Assembly (NCBI RefSeq): GCF_002941025.1
Contig: NZ_PTJS01000001.1
Location: 3,224,001 to 3,288,000, forward strand
Length of the DNA stretch: 64,000 nucleotides
Source: Streptomyces sp. QL37
GTDB lineage: Bacteria > Actinomycetota > Actinomycetes > Streptomycetales > Streptomycetaceae
Reading direction: 5' to 3'
The position numbers and the translations under genes were made by a program. Numbering within the stretch: the stretch's first letter is position 1; every line of letters starts with the position of its first letter. The notes below the pieces were generated by a model. It saw only the letters and a list, made by a program, of their open reading frames with translations. It was not told the DNA's origin and did no database searches. Below, piece after piece: positions 27,730-36,069 of this stretch.

Positions 27730-28983
27730 ATGAGTACGGACACCGCTGCGGCGGCGGCTCCCGCGAAGAAGCGGAGCTCCGGCGTGTTCCAGGGTCTGCA
27801 GAAGGTCGGGCGCAGTCTCCAGCTGCCGATCGCGGTGCTGCCGGCGGCCGGCATCATGGTGCGGCTCGGCCAAGACGACATCTTCGGCAAGGACGGCCTC
27901 GGCTGGGACAAGGTCGCCGCCGTCTTCAACAACGCGGGCGGTGCCATCACCGGCAGCCTGCCGATCCTGTTCTGCATAGGCGTGGCCATCGGCTTCGCCA
28001 AGAAGGCCGATGGCTCGACGGCGCTCGCCGCGCTCGTCGGTTTCCTGGTCTACAGCAAGGTCCTGCAGGCCTTCCCGGTCACGGAAGCAGTGATCCAGAA
28101 GGGTGAGGACACCGCCGCGACGTACAACGACCCCGGCGTCCTCGGCGGGATCATCATGGGGCTGCTCGCCGCGGTCCTGTGGCAGCGGTTCCACCGCACC
28201 AAGCTCGTCGACTGGCTCGGCTTCTTCAACGGCCGCCGCCTGGTCCCGATCATCATGGCCTTCGTCGGCATCGTCGTCGGCGTCTTCTTCGGTCTGGTCT
28301 GGGAGCCGATCGGTGACGGCATCTCCAACTTCGGCGAGTGGATGACCGGCCTCGGTTCCGGCGGCGCCGCCCTGTTCGGTGGTGTCAACCGCGCGCTGAT
28401 CCCGATCGGCATGCACCAGTTCGTGAACACGGTGGCCTGGTTCCAGCTCGGCGACTTCACCAACGCCGCCGGCGACGTCATCCACGGTGACATCCCGCGC
28501 TTCCTGGCCGGTGACCCCGCCGCGGGCATGTTCCAGTCCGGCTTCTTCCCGATCATGATGTTCGGCCTGCCGGCCGCCGCGATCGCCATCGCCCACACCG
28601 CTCGTCCCGAGCGCCGCAAGGCCGTGATGGGCATGATGGTCTCGCTCGCGCTGACCTCGTTCGTCACGGGTGTGACCGAGCCGATCGAGTTCTCGTTCAT
28701 GTTCATCGCGCCGCTCCTGTACGTCCTGCACGCCGTGCTGACCGCCGCGTCCATGGCCATCACCTGGGGCCTGGGCGTCCACGCGGGCTTCAACTTCTCG
28801 GCCGGGTTCATCGACTACGCGCTGAACTGGACCCACGCCACCAAGCCCTGGATGATCATCCCGATCGGTCTGGTCTTCGCGGTGATCTACTACGTGACCT
28901 TCCGCTTCACGATCGTCAAGTTCAACCTCACCACCCCGGGCCGTGAGCCCGAGGAAGAGGTCGAGGACCTGACCAAGGCGTAA
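27730..28983 (+). CDS. nagE2: PTS EIIC permease, N-acetylglucosamine-specific (second paralogue)
   Basis: A 417-residue EIIC paralogous to the preceding gene along its length: FQGLQKVGRSLQLPIAVLPAAGIMV, FCIGVAIGFAKKADGSTALAALVGFL, NRALIPIGMHQFVNTVAWF and SFVTGVTEPIEFSFMFIAPLLYV. It transports and, with EIIB, phosphorylates GlcNAc to GlcNAc-6-phosphate. In S. coelicolor NagE2 is the principal GlcNAc permease and a route by which GlcNAc signals control development through DasR. Here it has tandem dre sites, its own leader and a strong GGAGGAAG ribosome site, consistent with it being the main copy. Confidence 0.9.
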   Translation: MSTDTAAAAAPAKKRSSGVFQGLQKVGRSLQLPIAVLPAAGIMVRLGQDDIFGKDGLGWDKVAAVFNNAGGAITGSLPILFCIGVAIGFAKKADGSTALAALVGFLVYSKVLQAFPVTEAVIQKGEDTAATYNDPGVLGGIIMGLLAAVLWQRFHRTKLVDWLGFFNGRRLVPIIMAFVGIVVGVFFGLVWEPIGDGISNFGEWMTGLGSGGAALFGGVNRALIPIGMHQFVNTVAWFQLGDFTNAAGDVIHGDIPRFLAGDPAAGMFQSGFFPIMMFGLPAAAIAIAHTARPERRKAVMGMMVSLALTSFVTGVTEPIEFSFMFIAPLLYVLHAVLTAASMAITWGLGVHAGFNFSAGFIDYALNWTHATKPWMIIPIGLVFAVIYYVTFRFTIVKFNLTTPGREPEEEVEDLTKA

Positions 28984-28999
28984 GCCCTGGGCGCCCTTC

Positions 29000-29040
29000 G
29001 GCGAAGCCCCCATCTCTGTTCGGGAGATGGGGACTTCGCC
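29000..29040 (+). terminator. Terminator after nagE2
   Basis: GGCGAAG pairs with CTTCGCC and the inner CCCATCTC with GAGATGGG around a 7-nt loop; the stem is interrupted by a 2-nt mismatch on each side. It lies just after the nagE2 stop and before the convergent hydrolase gene. Confidence 0.7.
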
Positions 29041-29051
29041 GTGTCCGCGCC

Positions 29052-29804
29052 CTAGATCTCGTACACCGCGCCCGGCACCGCCAGCTCGACCGGGCCGTCG
29101 TAGACCTCGCGTGCGTCGGCGAGGTTGCGTTCGGCGTCCGTCCACGGCGGGATGTGGGTGAGGACGAGGCGTCCCGCTCCGGCGCGGGCGGCGTATTCGC
29201 CTGCTTCGCGGCCGTTGAGGTGGAGGTCCGGGATGTCCTCCTTGCCATGGATGAACGATGCTTCGCAGAGGAACAGATCGGCGCCCTCGGCGAGTTCGGC
29301 CAGCGCCTCGCAGGTGCCGGTGTCGCCGGAGTAGGTGAGTGAGCGCCCGTTGTGCTCGACCCTGATGCCGAAGGTGTCGACGGGGTGGCGGAGCTTCTCC
29401 GTGCGGACCGAGAAGGGGCCGATGTCGAACGATCCGGACTTCAGCGTGTGGAAGTCGAAGACCTCCCCCATCGCGTGGTCGGACGGGGTGTCGGCGTGGG
29501 CCGTGGTGAGCCGCTGCTCGGTGCCGTCGGGGCCGTAGACGGGGATCGCGGCGGGGCGTCCGCCGTCGAAGCGGTAGTAGCGGACGACGAAGTACGCGCA
29601 CATGTCGATGCAGTGATCGGCATGGAGGTGGCTGAGGAAGATGGCGTCGAGGTCGTAGAGACCGACATGGCGCTGCAGCTCGCCCAGGGCGCCGTTGCCC
29701 ATGTCGAGGAGCAGCCGGAAGCCGTCGGCCTCTACGAGGTAGCTCGAGCATGCCGAACCCGCGGAGGGGAACGAGCCGGAGCAGCCGACGACGGTGAGCT
29801 TCAT
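29052..29804 (-). CDS. Metallo-beta-lactamase-fold hydrolase, RNase Z-like
   Basis: A 250-residue MBL-fold protein. The zinc motif FLSHLHADHCIDMCAYFV has His59, His61, Asp63 and His64; further ligands come from RHPVDTFGIRV, TYSGDTGTCEALAE (Asp) and the C-terminal LVLTHIPPWTD (His). The set resembles RNase Z/arylsulfatase-like or phosphodiesterase-type MBL proteins of actinobacteria; a specific substrate cannot be given. ATG 29802-29804 has GGAGG ten bases upstream. The first ~70 codons of this gene are duplicated in damaged form at 30231-30413. Confidence 0.87.
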   Translation of the reverse strand: MKLTVVGCSGSFPSAGSACSSYLVEADGFRLLLDMGNGALGELQRHVGLYDLDAIFLSHLHADHCIDMCAYFVVRYYRFDGGRPAAIPVYGPDGTEQRLTTAHADTPSDHAMGEVFDFHTLKSGSFDIGPFSVRTEKLRHPVDTFGIRVEHNGRSLTYSGDTGTCEALAELAEGADLFLCEASFIHGKEDIPDLHLNGREAGEYAARAGAGRLVLTHIPPWTDAERNLADAREVYDGPVELAVPGAVYEI

Positions 29805-30209
29805 GGAGCGTGAACCTCCGAGGCGCGGGAACGGGGAGGGTTCGTACGGTCCGTCGAGCGTAAGGCGCGAAACCGGTGGTCGCTCCTCCACGGCCTGCCG
29901 TTGTGGGGGAACTCACCTGTGCTGTCACCGGTTCGATGGAAGGCGGCGTGTCGCCGGGCGCCGGTACGGTCGGGATATGAACACGTGGTGGTGGGTGGCG
30001 CTGGTCGCCGTTGTCCTGTTGGCGCTCGTGGCGACGGTCTCCGATGCGCGGGGCCGGGGCGGGCGGACGCGGCCTCCGGGGCGAGCTCCGGAGCGGACGA
30101 AGGGGCGCCCGCACGGCGTGCCCCGGCCCGGGGAGATCTGGTGGGCGGATGTGCCGTTCGAGGACGGGCCCGGGTCCAAGGACCGGCCGTGTCTGGTGCT
30201 GTCGGTGCA
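29585..30209. repeat. Source copy of a ~620-bp direct duplication
   Basis: This stretch covers the 5' third of the MBL gene, the divergent promoter gap and the 5' half of the PemK-like gene. It recurs at 30262-30878. Identity is exact apart from a 70-bp deletion (29718-29787 missing in the other copy, between two GGAGCAGCCG direct repeats) and a 62-bp inverted insertion in the other copy. Identity ends at GTCGGTGCA on both sides. Confidence 0.9.
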
Positions 30210-30312
30210 GGGGTCGGCCTGGGGGGGGGTGCGCGGCCGCCGGCGAAGCGGGAGTAGCGGGCGACGAAGTACGCGCACATGTCGATGCAGTGATCGGCAT
30301 GGAGGTGGCTGA
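29977..30312 (+). pseudogene. PemK/MazF-like gene, 5' copy cut off by duplication
   Basis: The start is normal: MNTWWWVALVAVVLLALVAT, a single membrane helix, then a basic linker and the toxin fold start PGEIWWADVPFEDGPGSKDRPCLVLSVQ. At 30210 the frame leaves the gene and enters a G-rich stretch and antisense MBL sequence, ending in an unrelated tail at 30312. The rest of the toxin domain (VVAKITSKHHEERPGVIALP) is found only in the second copy. If the duplication is real this copy encodes a truncated, inactive protein. If it is an assembly error, bases 29977-30209 plus 30879-31092 form one normal ~150-residue gene. Confidence 0.8.
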
Positions 30313-30878
30313 GGAAGATGGCGTCGAGGTCGTAGAGACCGACATGGCGCTGCAGCTCGCCCAGGGCGCCGTTGCCCATGTCGAGGAGCAGCCGACGACG
30401 GTGAGCTTCATGGAGCGTGAACCTCCGAGGCGCGGGAACGGGGAGGGTTCGTACGGTCCGTCGAGCGTAAGGCGCGAAACCGGTGGTCGCTCCTCCACGG
30501 CCTGCCGTTGTGGGGGAACTCACCTGTGCTGTCACCGGTTCGATGGAAGGCGGCGTGTCGCCGGGCGCCGGTACGGTCGGGATATGAACACGTGGTGGTG
30601 GGTGGCGCTGGTCGCCGTTGTCCTGTTGGCGCTCGTGGCGACGGTCTCCGATGCGCGGGGCCGGGGCACGCCGTGCGGGCGCCCCTTCGTCCGCTCGGGA
30701 GCTCGCCCCGGAGGCCGCGGCGGCCGGGCGGGCGGACGCGGCCTCCGGGGCGAGCTCCGGAGCGGACGAAGGGGCGCCCGCACGGCGTGCCCCGGCCCGG
30801 GGAGATCTGGTGGGCGGATGTGCCGTTCGAGGACGGGCCCGGGTCCAAGGACCGGCCGTGTCTGGTGCTGTCGGTGCA
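30262..30878. repeat. Second, rearranged copy of the ~620-bp duplication
   Basis: Matches 29585-30209 exactly except for the 70-bp deletion and the 62-bp inverted insertion. A degenerate extension, 30231-30261, also aligns with 29554-29584; all but one of its mismatches replace another base with G, and it is preceded by a run of nine Gs (30221-30229). That pattern is typical of a failing sequence-read end rather than of evolution. Confidence 0.9.
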
Positions 30879-31092
30879 AGGCGGCACGGCGGTCGTCGCC
30901 AAGATCACCAGCAAGCATCATGAGGAGCGCCCGGGTGTGATCGCCCTGCCGGCGGGTTCGGTGGGGGACGCGCGGGGCCGGCAGAGCTTCCTGGAGACGG
31001 ACGAGCTGCGGGATGTGGCGGTGTCGGGGTTCCGGCGGAAGGCGGGCGAGCTGGACGGCGAGGTGTGGGGGCGGGTGCGCGGGCTGGGGTGA
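30584..31092 (+). pseudogene. PemK/MazF-like endoribonuclease gene, second copy, frameshifted
   Basis: The MNTWWWVALV start is repeated here, but a 62-bp inverted insertion at about 30667-30728 shifts the frame, so the N-terminus (frame of 30584) and the toxin domain (frame ending TGA at 31090-31092) are disconnected. The toxin part is complete: PGEIWWADVPFEDG, DRPCLVLSVQGGTAVVAKITSK, PGVIALPAGSVGDARGRQSFLETDELRDVAVSGFRRKAGEL. MazF/PemK proteins cut mRNA; this membrane-anchored, antitoxin-less type is frequent in Streptomyces. Either a pseudogene or the 3' half of an intact gene in a misassembled region. Confidence 0.75.
30658..30798. repeat. 62-bp inverted duplication with 17-nt spacer
   Basis: Bases 30658-30719 are the reverse complement of 30737-30798 with one mismatch (30697/30759); the spacer is 30720-30736. 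The left arm is the inserted, foreign part: it is absent from the corresponding point of the source copy at 30060. The geometry matches the two larger palindromes at 43.9-44.6 kb. Confidence 0.9.
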
Positions 31093-31097
31093 ACGTG

Positions 31098-31140
31098 CGG
31101 GAGGCGCGGGACGGGGTTCACTCCCGTCCCGCGCCTCCCG
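31098..31140. terminator. Bidirectional terminator between PemK-like gene and cysM
   Basis: CGGGAGGCGCGGGACGGG (31098-31115) and its exact reverse complement (31123-31140) flank a 7-nt loop: an 18-bp perfect stem between convergent genes. Confidence 0.85.
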
Positions 31141-31179
31141 GGGTGCGCGGCCGCCGCTGCCTGGCGGCTCGATGGTCCC

Positions 31180-32408
<1,229 letters not shown>

Positions 32409-32443
32409 GGCGTGGGCTCCTGTCGAAAGCGTGGAGGTGGCGT

Positions 32444-32463
32444 GGGGCGCGCGTTCGCGCCCC
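32444..32463 (-). promoter_or_regulatory. Hairpin between leader peptide and cysO, possible attenuator
   Basis: GGGGCGCG and CGCGCCCC form a perfect 8-bp stem with the 4-base loop CGTT. It lies 36 bp upstream of the cysO start and 57 bp after the leader-peptide stop. It has no T-run, so a role in sequestering or releasing the cysO leader is as plausible as termination. Confidence 0.4.
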
Positions 32464-32519
32464 CGCGCTGGGGTGGTGCGTACGTGGTTGCGCTCGGACC
32501 GCGGCTCAGGCCGTGCGGG

Positions 32520-32633
32520 TCACGGGCAGGCGGCAGCCCGACACATCGCGCTGGAGAGCCTGCACAGGTCGACGTGCAGCCGCGCGACGAGCAGCATGCC
32601 CGGGGCCTTTTCGCTCACGTCATGGGGAACCAT
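32520..32633 (-). CDS. Predicted Cys-containing leader peptide upstream of cysO
   Basis: A 37-residue ORF, MVPHDVSEKAPGM... containing the segment LLVARLHVDLCRLSSAMCR and ending AAACP, with three cysteines near its end. The HVDLCRxSSAxCR pattern is that of short actinomycete leader peptides found ahead of sulfur-assimilation genes, recalled as a cis-regulatory attenuation peptide family. Slow translation at the Cys codons when cysteine is scarce could change folding of the downstream leader and raise cysO-cysM expression. The start has only a weak GATGAG ribosome site. It lies between mec and cysO, so it would control the second part of the cluster. Confidence 0.7.
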   Translation of the reverse strand: MVPHDVSEKAPGMLLVARLHVDLCRLSSAMCRAAACP

Positions 32634-32752
32634 GCGCTCATCGTATCGATTCCCCACCCCCGGGCCGGAGTGTGATCCCACATGGTGGATGGTGAGCGTT
32701 CGCCATGTGGACTCTCGACGGCGGCCGGTGCATCCGGAGCCGCCCCGGCGTG

Positions 32753-33187
32753 TCACTCCGCTGCGGGGTAGGCCTCGACGACCTCGACCTCTTCCTCGGT
32801 GATCTCACCGTTCACGATGCGGTACGAGCGGAACTGGAAGGGGCCCGCGTCGTCGGTGTCCGCGGTGGAGACCAGCACGTAGTGGGCGCCGGGCTCGTTG
32901 GCGTAGGTGACGTCGGTGCGGGAGGGGTAGGCCTCGGTCGCGGTGTGGGAGTGGTAGATGATCACCGGCTCCTCGTCGCGGTCGTCCATCTCGCGGTAGA
33001 GCTTCAGCAGGTCCGCGGAGTCGAATTCGTAGAACGTGGGCGAGCGCGCGGCGTTGAGCATGGGGATGAAGCGTTCGGCGCGGCCCGCTCCGGCGGGTCC
33101 GGCGACCACTCCGCACGCTTCGTCGGGGTGGTCCGCGCGGGCGTGCGCGACGATCTGGTCGTGGAGCGCCTGGGTAAGGGTCAGCAT
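32753..33187 (-). CDS. mec: Mec, JAMM-family metalloprotease of the CysO pathway
   Basis: A 144-residue JAB1/MPN/Mov34 protease. The zinc motif is complete: Glu23 (DEACGVV) and HSHTATEAYPSRTD with His79, His81, Ser89 and Asp92, the H-x-H-x7-S-x2-D signature. In M. tuberculosis Mec releases cysteine from the CysO-Cys adduct. Here it may also trim the Met-Arg tail of CysO. It is 119 bp upstream of the leader peptide and 344 bp upstream of cysO on the same strand. The start MLTLTQALHDQIVAHA is the family N-terminus. Confidence 0.93.
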   Translation of the reverse strand: MLTLTQALHDQIVAHARADHPDEACGVVAGPAGAGRAERFIPMLNAARSPTFYEFDSADLLKLYREMDDRDEEPVIIYHSHTATEAYPSRTDVTYANEPGAHYVLVSTADTDDAGPFQFRSYRIVNGEITEEEVEVVEAYPAAE

Positions 33188-33207
33188 GGCGCCCAGGATA
33201 AGCAGAC

Positions 33208-33244
33208 GGGCCCTCCCGTACCGAGGGGTGGTACGGAAGGGCCC
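33208..33244 (-). terminator. Terminator of the amino-acid permease gene
   Basis: GGGCCCTCCCGTACC pairs with GGTACGGAAGGGCCC around a 7-nt loop with one mismatch, 57 bp downstream of the permease stop codon on the minus strand and just upstream of mec. Confidence 0.75.
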
Positions 33245-33300
33245 GGATGCCGGACAGGGCCGTTGGGGCGGCCGGTGTCCCGGAGGCGCCGTGGCGCGGG

Positions 33301-34731
33301 TCAGCGCTTGGCGAAGGCGGTGTTCTCGGGGTTGCGCGCCTTGAGCACCAGGTAGGAGACGCCGAGGATCAGGCCCCAGACCGGTGCGCAGTAGAGCGAG
33401 ATCCTGGCGTCCTTGTCGATGGCCATCATGACGACGACGAGGGCGATGAAGGCGAGGGCGAACCAGCTGGTGAACGGGGCTCCGGGCGCCTTGAAGGTGG
33501 ACTGGGGCAGTTCGCCCCGGTCGGCCTTGGCGCGGAAGCGGATCTGGCAGATGAGGATCATGATCCAGGCCCACATGCCGGAGATGGTCGCGAAGGAGAC
33601 GACGTAGTTGAACGCGTCGCCCGGCCACTGGTAGTTGATCCACACGCCGACGAGCATCAGCGCGGCGGAGAACGTCGTGCCGACCAGCGGGAGTCCGTTC
33701 TTCGTCAGCTTGGTGAACGCCTTGGGCCCCTGCCCGTTGAGCGCGAGGTCCCGCAGCATGCGGCCGGTGGAGTACATGCCGGAGTTGCAGGAGGAGAGCG
33801 CGGCGGTGAGCACGACGAAGTTGACGATCGCGGCGCCGATGCCGAGGCCCATCTCCTCGAACGCGGCGACGAACGGCGAGACGCCCGGCTCGAAGGTGCT
33901 CCACGGGACCACGGAGAGGATCATGATCAGCGCGCCGACGTAGAAGACGGCGATGCGCCACGGCACGGTGTTGATGGCCTTGGGCAGGACGGTCTTCGGG
34001 TCCTTGGACTCACCGGCGGTGACGCCGACGAGTTCGACGGCGAGGAACGCGAACATCACGATCTGGAGGGTCATCAGCGTGCCGCTGATGCCTTCGGGGA
34101 AGAAGCCGCCGTCGTTCCACAGGTTGGCCACGGTCGCGGTGTCGCCCGCGTCGGAGAAGCCGACCGTGAGCACTCCGGCACAGATGAGGATCATGCCGAG
34201 GATCGCGGTGACCTTGACCATCGAGAACCAGAACTCGAGCTCACCGAAGAGCTTCACGGAGATCAGGTTGGCGCCGTACAGGATGATGGTGAACACGAGC
34301 GCGGACAGCCATTGCGGGATATCCCACCAGTACGTCATATAGGTGGCCGCGGCGGTGACTTCGGTGATTCCGGTGACGACCCAGAAGAGCCAGTACGTCC
34401 AGCCGGTGACGAATCCGAAGAAGGGGCCGAGGAATTCGCGCGCGTACTCCGAGAAGGAGCCGGACACCGGGCGGTACATGAGGAGCTCACCCAGGGCGCG
34501 CATGATGAAGAAGATGACGAGGCCCGCGATGGCGTACGCCAGGATGAGGCTGGGACCGGCTCTGTCGATGGCCTTGCCCGCGCCGAGGAAGAGCCCCGTG
34601 CCGATGGCTCCGCCGATGGCGATCATCTGGATCTGGCGGGCTCCCAGGCCACGCTGGTAGCCCTCGCCCGCCGGGGCGTCGACGGCCTTCGGGCCGTCCG
34701 CCTGTCCGTTGTCGACCTGCGCCGATGTCAT
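33301..34731 (-). CDS. Amino-acid permease (APC superfamily, AAT family)
   Basis: A 476-residue, 12-helix permease. GLGARQIQMIAIGGAIGTGLFLGAGKAIDRAGPSLILAY is the unwound helix 1 with its GAIGTGLF substrate motif; FFIMRALGELLMYRPVSGSFSEYA and TGWTYWLFWVVTGITEVTAA follow, then EFWFSMVKV and GESKDPKTVLPKAINTVPWRI. The family imports neutral, basic or aromatic amino acids with protons; the closest by eye is the CycA/AnsP/GabP group, and no single substrate can be fixed. The first 28 residues form a hydrophilic cytoplasmic tail. Confidence 0.88.
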   Translation of the reverse strand: MTSAQVDNGQADGPKAVDAPAGEGYQRGLGARQIQMIAIGGAIGTGLFLGAGKAIDRAGPSLILAYAIAGLVIFFIMRALGELLMYRPVSGSFSEYAREFLGPFFGFVTGWTYWLFWVVTGITEVTAAATYMTYWWDIPQWLSALVFTIILYGANLISVKLFGELEFWFSMVKVTAILGMILICAGVLTVGFSDAGDTATVANLWNDGGFFPEGISGTLMTLQIVMFAFLAVELVGVTAGESKDPKTVLPKAINTVPWRIAVFYVGALIMILSVVPWSTFEPGVSPFVAAFEEMGLGIGAAIVNFVVLTAALSSCNSGMYSTGRMLRDLALNGQGPKAFTKLTKNGLPLVGTTFSAALMLVGVWINYQWPGDAFNYVVSFATISGMWAWIMILICQIRFRAKADRGELPQSTFKAPGAPFTSWFALAFIALVVVMMAIDKDARISLYCAPVWGLILGVSYLVLKARNPENTAFAKR

Positions 34732-35043
34732 GGTGGTGCGCCTTTCTCCACGCCGATCCGCGCCGCCGTCGGCGTCGGATCAGGTCCTGATCCCCCCGGA
34801 TATGGATGGAGTGCCGCCGGCGTTCGGCCGGCCTGTAGCGCCCCCGGGGACAGGGGTGGCGTCCCCGGGCGGTCGTGAAGATCTATCACGACCGCCGGAC
34901 GGGGTCACCGGACACTGTGTGGCGTACACCACAAGAAAAAGCGGACAAGCGTTTCCAGGCCCTGCAAAGAAGGCCATTCAGGTGACAGGATCGTTATTCG
35001 GATTTGAGCATCCGTTGAGCGAAACCCGTCGGGCCTGCCCGGG
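34732..35043. other. Intergenic region upstream of the amino-acid permease gene
   Basis: No gene is visible in these 312 bases. It is the long leader or promoter region of the permease gene (minus strand). It includes a 10-bp inverted repeat, GGCGGTCGTG / CACGACCGCC (34868-34896, 9-nt loop), and an AT-richer stretch around 34920-35000 where a promoter would be expected. No known riboswitch pattern could be recognised. Confidence 0.5.
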
Positions 35044-35631
35044 TCAGTCGGGCATCAGCGTTTCGACGAGGGTTTCCTGCAGTGCGCCGAGCCAGAGATA
35101 CGCCATCACCATCGGCTTGCGCGGATCGCTGTCGGGGAGCCGGTAGAGCGATCCGTCCTGCCCCTCGTCCTCGTCGGACACCTCCAGACGGGTGCCGATG
35201 GTGAGCCGGAGGTCGTTGAGGGAGCCCAGCCAGTGGTGGCACTCCTCGGGGGTGAGGGTGAGCACCGCGCCGCTGTCCGCCACGGGCGCGAGCGCGTCGA
35301 GCGACCGCACGACGGCGAGGGCGTCCTCGCGCTTGCGGGTGCGCAGGTCGTTCTCGGTGAAGCGGCGGAACTCGGCGGAGGCCTCGCGCAGCTCCTTGTC
35401 CTCGTCGCCGTACGCCTCGGGGAAGAGCCGGGCCAGGGCGGGGTCGGCCGGCGGTTCGCTGGGCCCCTCGGCGAAGAGGGCGGCGAGCGGGTCCTCGCCC
35501 TCGGCGGGCTGATCGCCCGGGCCGATGAGTTCGAGCAGCTGGACGGCGAGGGAGCGCAGGATGGCGACCTCGACCTCGTCGAGCGCGACGGACGCGCCGC
35601 CGCCTGGGGTGGCCTGGAAGTGGCCGGCCAT
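35044..35631 (-). CDS. DUF2017 family protein
   Basis: A 195-residue protein of the actinobacterial DUF2017 family. Recognisable parts are VALDEVEVAILRSLAVQLLELIG near the N-terminus, DPALARLFPEAYGDEDKELREASAEFRRFTENDLR, LTPEECHHWLGSLNDLRLTIGTRLEV and the C-terminal MAYLWLGALQETLVETLM. Function unknown. It is soluble and helical. It lies 41 bp downstream of clpS on the same strand, a pairing widely kept in actinobacteria, so the two are probably cotranscribed and may act together in protein turnover; that is inference. Confidence 0.87.
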   Translation of the reverse strand: MAGHFQATPGGGASVALDEVEVAILRSLAVQLLELIGPGDQPAEGEDPLAALFAEGPSEPPADPALARLFPEAYGDEDKELREASAEFRRFTENDLRTRKREDALAVVRSLDALAPVADSGAVLTLTPEECHHWLGSLNDLRLTIGTRLEVSDEDEGQDGSLYRLPDSDPRKPMVMAYLWLGALQETLVETLMPD

Positions 35632-35672
35632 GAATTCTCCGATGGTGGGTCGGACGGAGGGCAGCGGTCGGG

Positions 35673-35981
35673 TCAGTTGCGGTCCTGGGTCAGCGTGGCC
35701 CAGAGCCCGTAGCCGTGCATGGCCTGGACGTCGCGCTCCATCTCCTCGCGGCTGCCGCTGGAGACGACCGCGCGGCCCTTCTGGTGGACGTCGAGCATCA
35801 GCTTGTGCGCCTTGTCCTTCGAGTAGCCGAAGTAGGCCTGGAAGACATACGTCACATAGCTCATGAGGTTGACCGGGTCGTTGTGCACCAGCGTCACCCA
35901 GGGAACATCGGGCTCAGGGACGGCGAAGGTCTCCTCGGCCGATTCGGGACGTTCGATCTCTACGGGGGCAGCAACGCTCAC
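35673..35981 (-). CDS. clpS: ClpS, adaptor of the ClpAP/ClpCP protease
   Basis: A 102-residue adaptor. The N-degron pocket sequence [72 protein letters not shown] is complete, with the Asn-Asp-Pro-Val-Asn motif that binds destabilising N-terminal residues. The first ~25 residues are the flexible tail that engages the Clp ATPase. GTG at 35979-35981 is the start. It is divergent from pncB and leads the clpS-DUF2017 unit. Confidence 0.95.
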   Translation of the reverse strand: MSVAAPVEIERPESAEETFAVPEPDVPWVTLVHNDPVNLMSYVTYVFQAYFGYSKDKAHKLMLDVHQKGRAVVSSGSREEMERDVQAMHGYGLWATLTQDRN

Positions 35982-36033
35982 CTACCCCATGCTGCCACCA
36001 GAGAGGGCCCCACGCACAAACGGCGCCCCCATC

Positions 36034-36048
36034 TCGTCAGTTTGACGA
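36034..36048. promoter_or_regulatory. Small inverted repeat upstream of pncB
   Basis: TCGTCA-GTT-TGACGA is a perfect 6-bp inverted repeat with a 3-base centre, 21 bp before the pncB ATG and 53 bp before clpS. Position suggests an operator of pncB, but no named regulator motif could be matched. Confidence 0.35.
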
Positions 36049-36069
36049 ATAGGGAGTAGCATCCCCGGC

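Noticed and set aside
29576..30878. Insertion sequence causing the duplication
   Set aside because: No transposase frame, no terminal inverted repeats flanking a unit and no target-site duplication; the duplicated DNA is simply the local gene sequence.
34868..34896. Riboswitch in the permease leader
   Set aside because: Only one 10-bp inverted repeat is visible; no glycine, lysine or other known aptamer core was found.
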